A stretch of 5,389 nt of DNA from an archaeon (GTDB lineage: Archaea; Nanobdellota; Nanobdellia; Woesearchaeales; GW2011-AR9). Below the pieces are notes generated by a model that saw only the letters and a program-made list of their open reading frames with translations, was not told where the DNA came from and did not search any database. Positions within the stretch are counted from its first letter, which is position 1. Each line of letters starts with the position of its first letter. The position numbers and the translations under genes are program-made. This document shows, in pieces, positions 5,296 to 5,389 of this stretch. Location of the stretch: the NCBI GenBank assembly GCA_023266155.1, contig JAHFRS010000086.1:1-5389 (forward strand), written 5' to 3'.

Positions 5296-5309
5296 CGACT
5301 TCACTGGGA
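5281..5309 (+). repeat. Bulged-A hairpin, copy 3 (forward)
   Basis: 5' arm CAGTGAAG (5285-5292) pairs perfectly with 5299-5306 around the loop CAACGA (5293-5298). A5284 is unpaired, and TCC (5281-5283) pairs with GGA (5307-5309), with two more possible pairs outside (5279-5280 with 5310-5311). It is nearly the same as copy 1. The one stem difference is compensated on both arms (an A-T pair becomes G-C), and the three basal pairs differ but still pair. Confidence 0.8.
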
Positions 5310-5342
5310 CACAAGAAATAAGAAAATGATCTTATTTCTGTG
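5310..5342 (+). repeat. Bulged-A hairpin, copy 4 (forward)
   Basis: 5' arm AGAAATAAGA (5314-5323) pairs perfectly with 5330-5339 around the loop AAATGA (5324-5329). A5313 is unpaired, and CAC (5310-5312) pairs with GTG (5340-5342). It abuts copy 3 with no spacer. The stem sequence is unrelated to copies 1-3, but bulge position, loop length and loop pattern are the same. Confidence 0.7.
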
Positions 5343-5373
5343 CCAAAATGAGGTAGCTTCCTCATTTTGTGCA
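5341..5373 (-). repeat. Bulged-A hairpin, copy 5 (inverted)
   Basis: On the plus strand CAAAATGAGG (5344-5353) pairs perfectly with 5360-5369 around TAGCTT (5354-5359). T5370 is unpaired, and TGC (5341-5343) pairs with GCA (5371-5373). On the minus strand this is the family layout with loop AAGCTA. Its basal pairs share two bases with copy 4, so both basal stems cannot be fully paired at the same time. Confidence 0.7.
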
Positions 5374-5389
5374 CCAACAAAATCGTTGT
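5372..5389 (-). repeat. Bulged-A hairpin, copy 6 (cut by window end)
   Basis: CAC (5372-5374), CAACAAAA (5375-5382) and loop TCGTTG (5383-5388) repeat the first half of an inverted copy like copy 2, and the last base T5389 would be the first pair of the 3' arm. If real, the bases just outside the window should complete the arm TTTTGTTG, followed by an unpaired T and GTG. Confidence 0.55.

Noticed and set aside
5281..5373. Intrinsic terminators
   Set aside because: The hairpins are not followed by T tracts, occur back to back in both orientations, and archaeal termination does not generally need hairpins.
5281..5389. CRISPR array or integron attC sites
   Set aside because: The units are self-complementary with variable stems, have no constant direct repeat or spacers, and switch orientation. 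They are about 29-33 bases, without the R/L core boxes and the length of attC sites.

Overview
The window looks like a piece of an archaeal genome, most likely from a DPANN-type lineage (Woesearchaeota/Pacearchaeota-like). Four things support this: an archaeal-type triosephosphate isomerase; two secreted proteins whose N-terminal anchors resemble the KGQ-TIF and KKG-ELSVNM anchors common in those archaea; an AF2212-like antitoxin; and strong TTTATAA(A/T) boxes centred about 28 bases before start codons, as expected for leaderless archaeal transcripts. The lineage assignment is inference from sequence style. No rRNA or other phylogenetic marker is present.

Layout. Bases 1-61 hold two abutting hairpins and 62-178 a further structured but unassigned stretch. 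A plus-strand gene for triosephosphate isomerase follows (179-832). It converges on a minus-strand toxin-antitoxin operon (926-1488): an AF2212/MazE-like antitoxin and a MazF/PemK RNase. Bases 1489-1787 contain the antitoxin promoter, a 10-bp palindrome that could be its operator, and only weak small reading frames. Two minus-strand genes for membrane-anchored extracytoplasmic proteins follow, each with its own leaderless-type promoter: a 902-residue cysteine-rich protein (1788-4496) and a 192-residue pilin-like protein (4562-5140). A possible small single-span membrane protein lies upstream on the same strand (5182-5295). Bases 5281-5389 hold three more hairpins and the first half of another.

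The most unusual content is the hairpin family at the two edges. All five complete copies share one architecture: at least 3 basal base pairs, one unpaired A on the 5' arm, 8-10 uninterrupted base pairs, and a 6-base loop. Read in the orientation set by the bulge, every loop fits (C/A)A(A/G)(C/T)(G/T)A, most often CAACGA or CAGCGA. The stem sequences vary but stay paired, the copies abut or overlap by 2 bases, and they occur in both orientations, so opposite copies have complementary loops. I do not recognise this as a named element. It could be a structured RNA, a protein-binding hairpin array or a REP/IS200-like mobile repeat.

The genes do not form one pathway: there is a central-metabolism enzyme, a toxin-antitoxin module and a cell-surface pair. 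The two surface proteins are adjacent, codirectional and similarly anchored, so they may act at the same cell surface.
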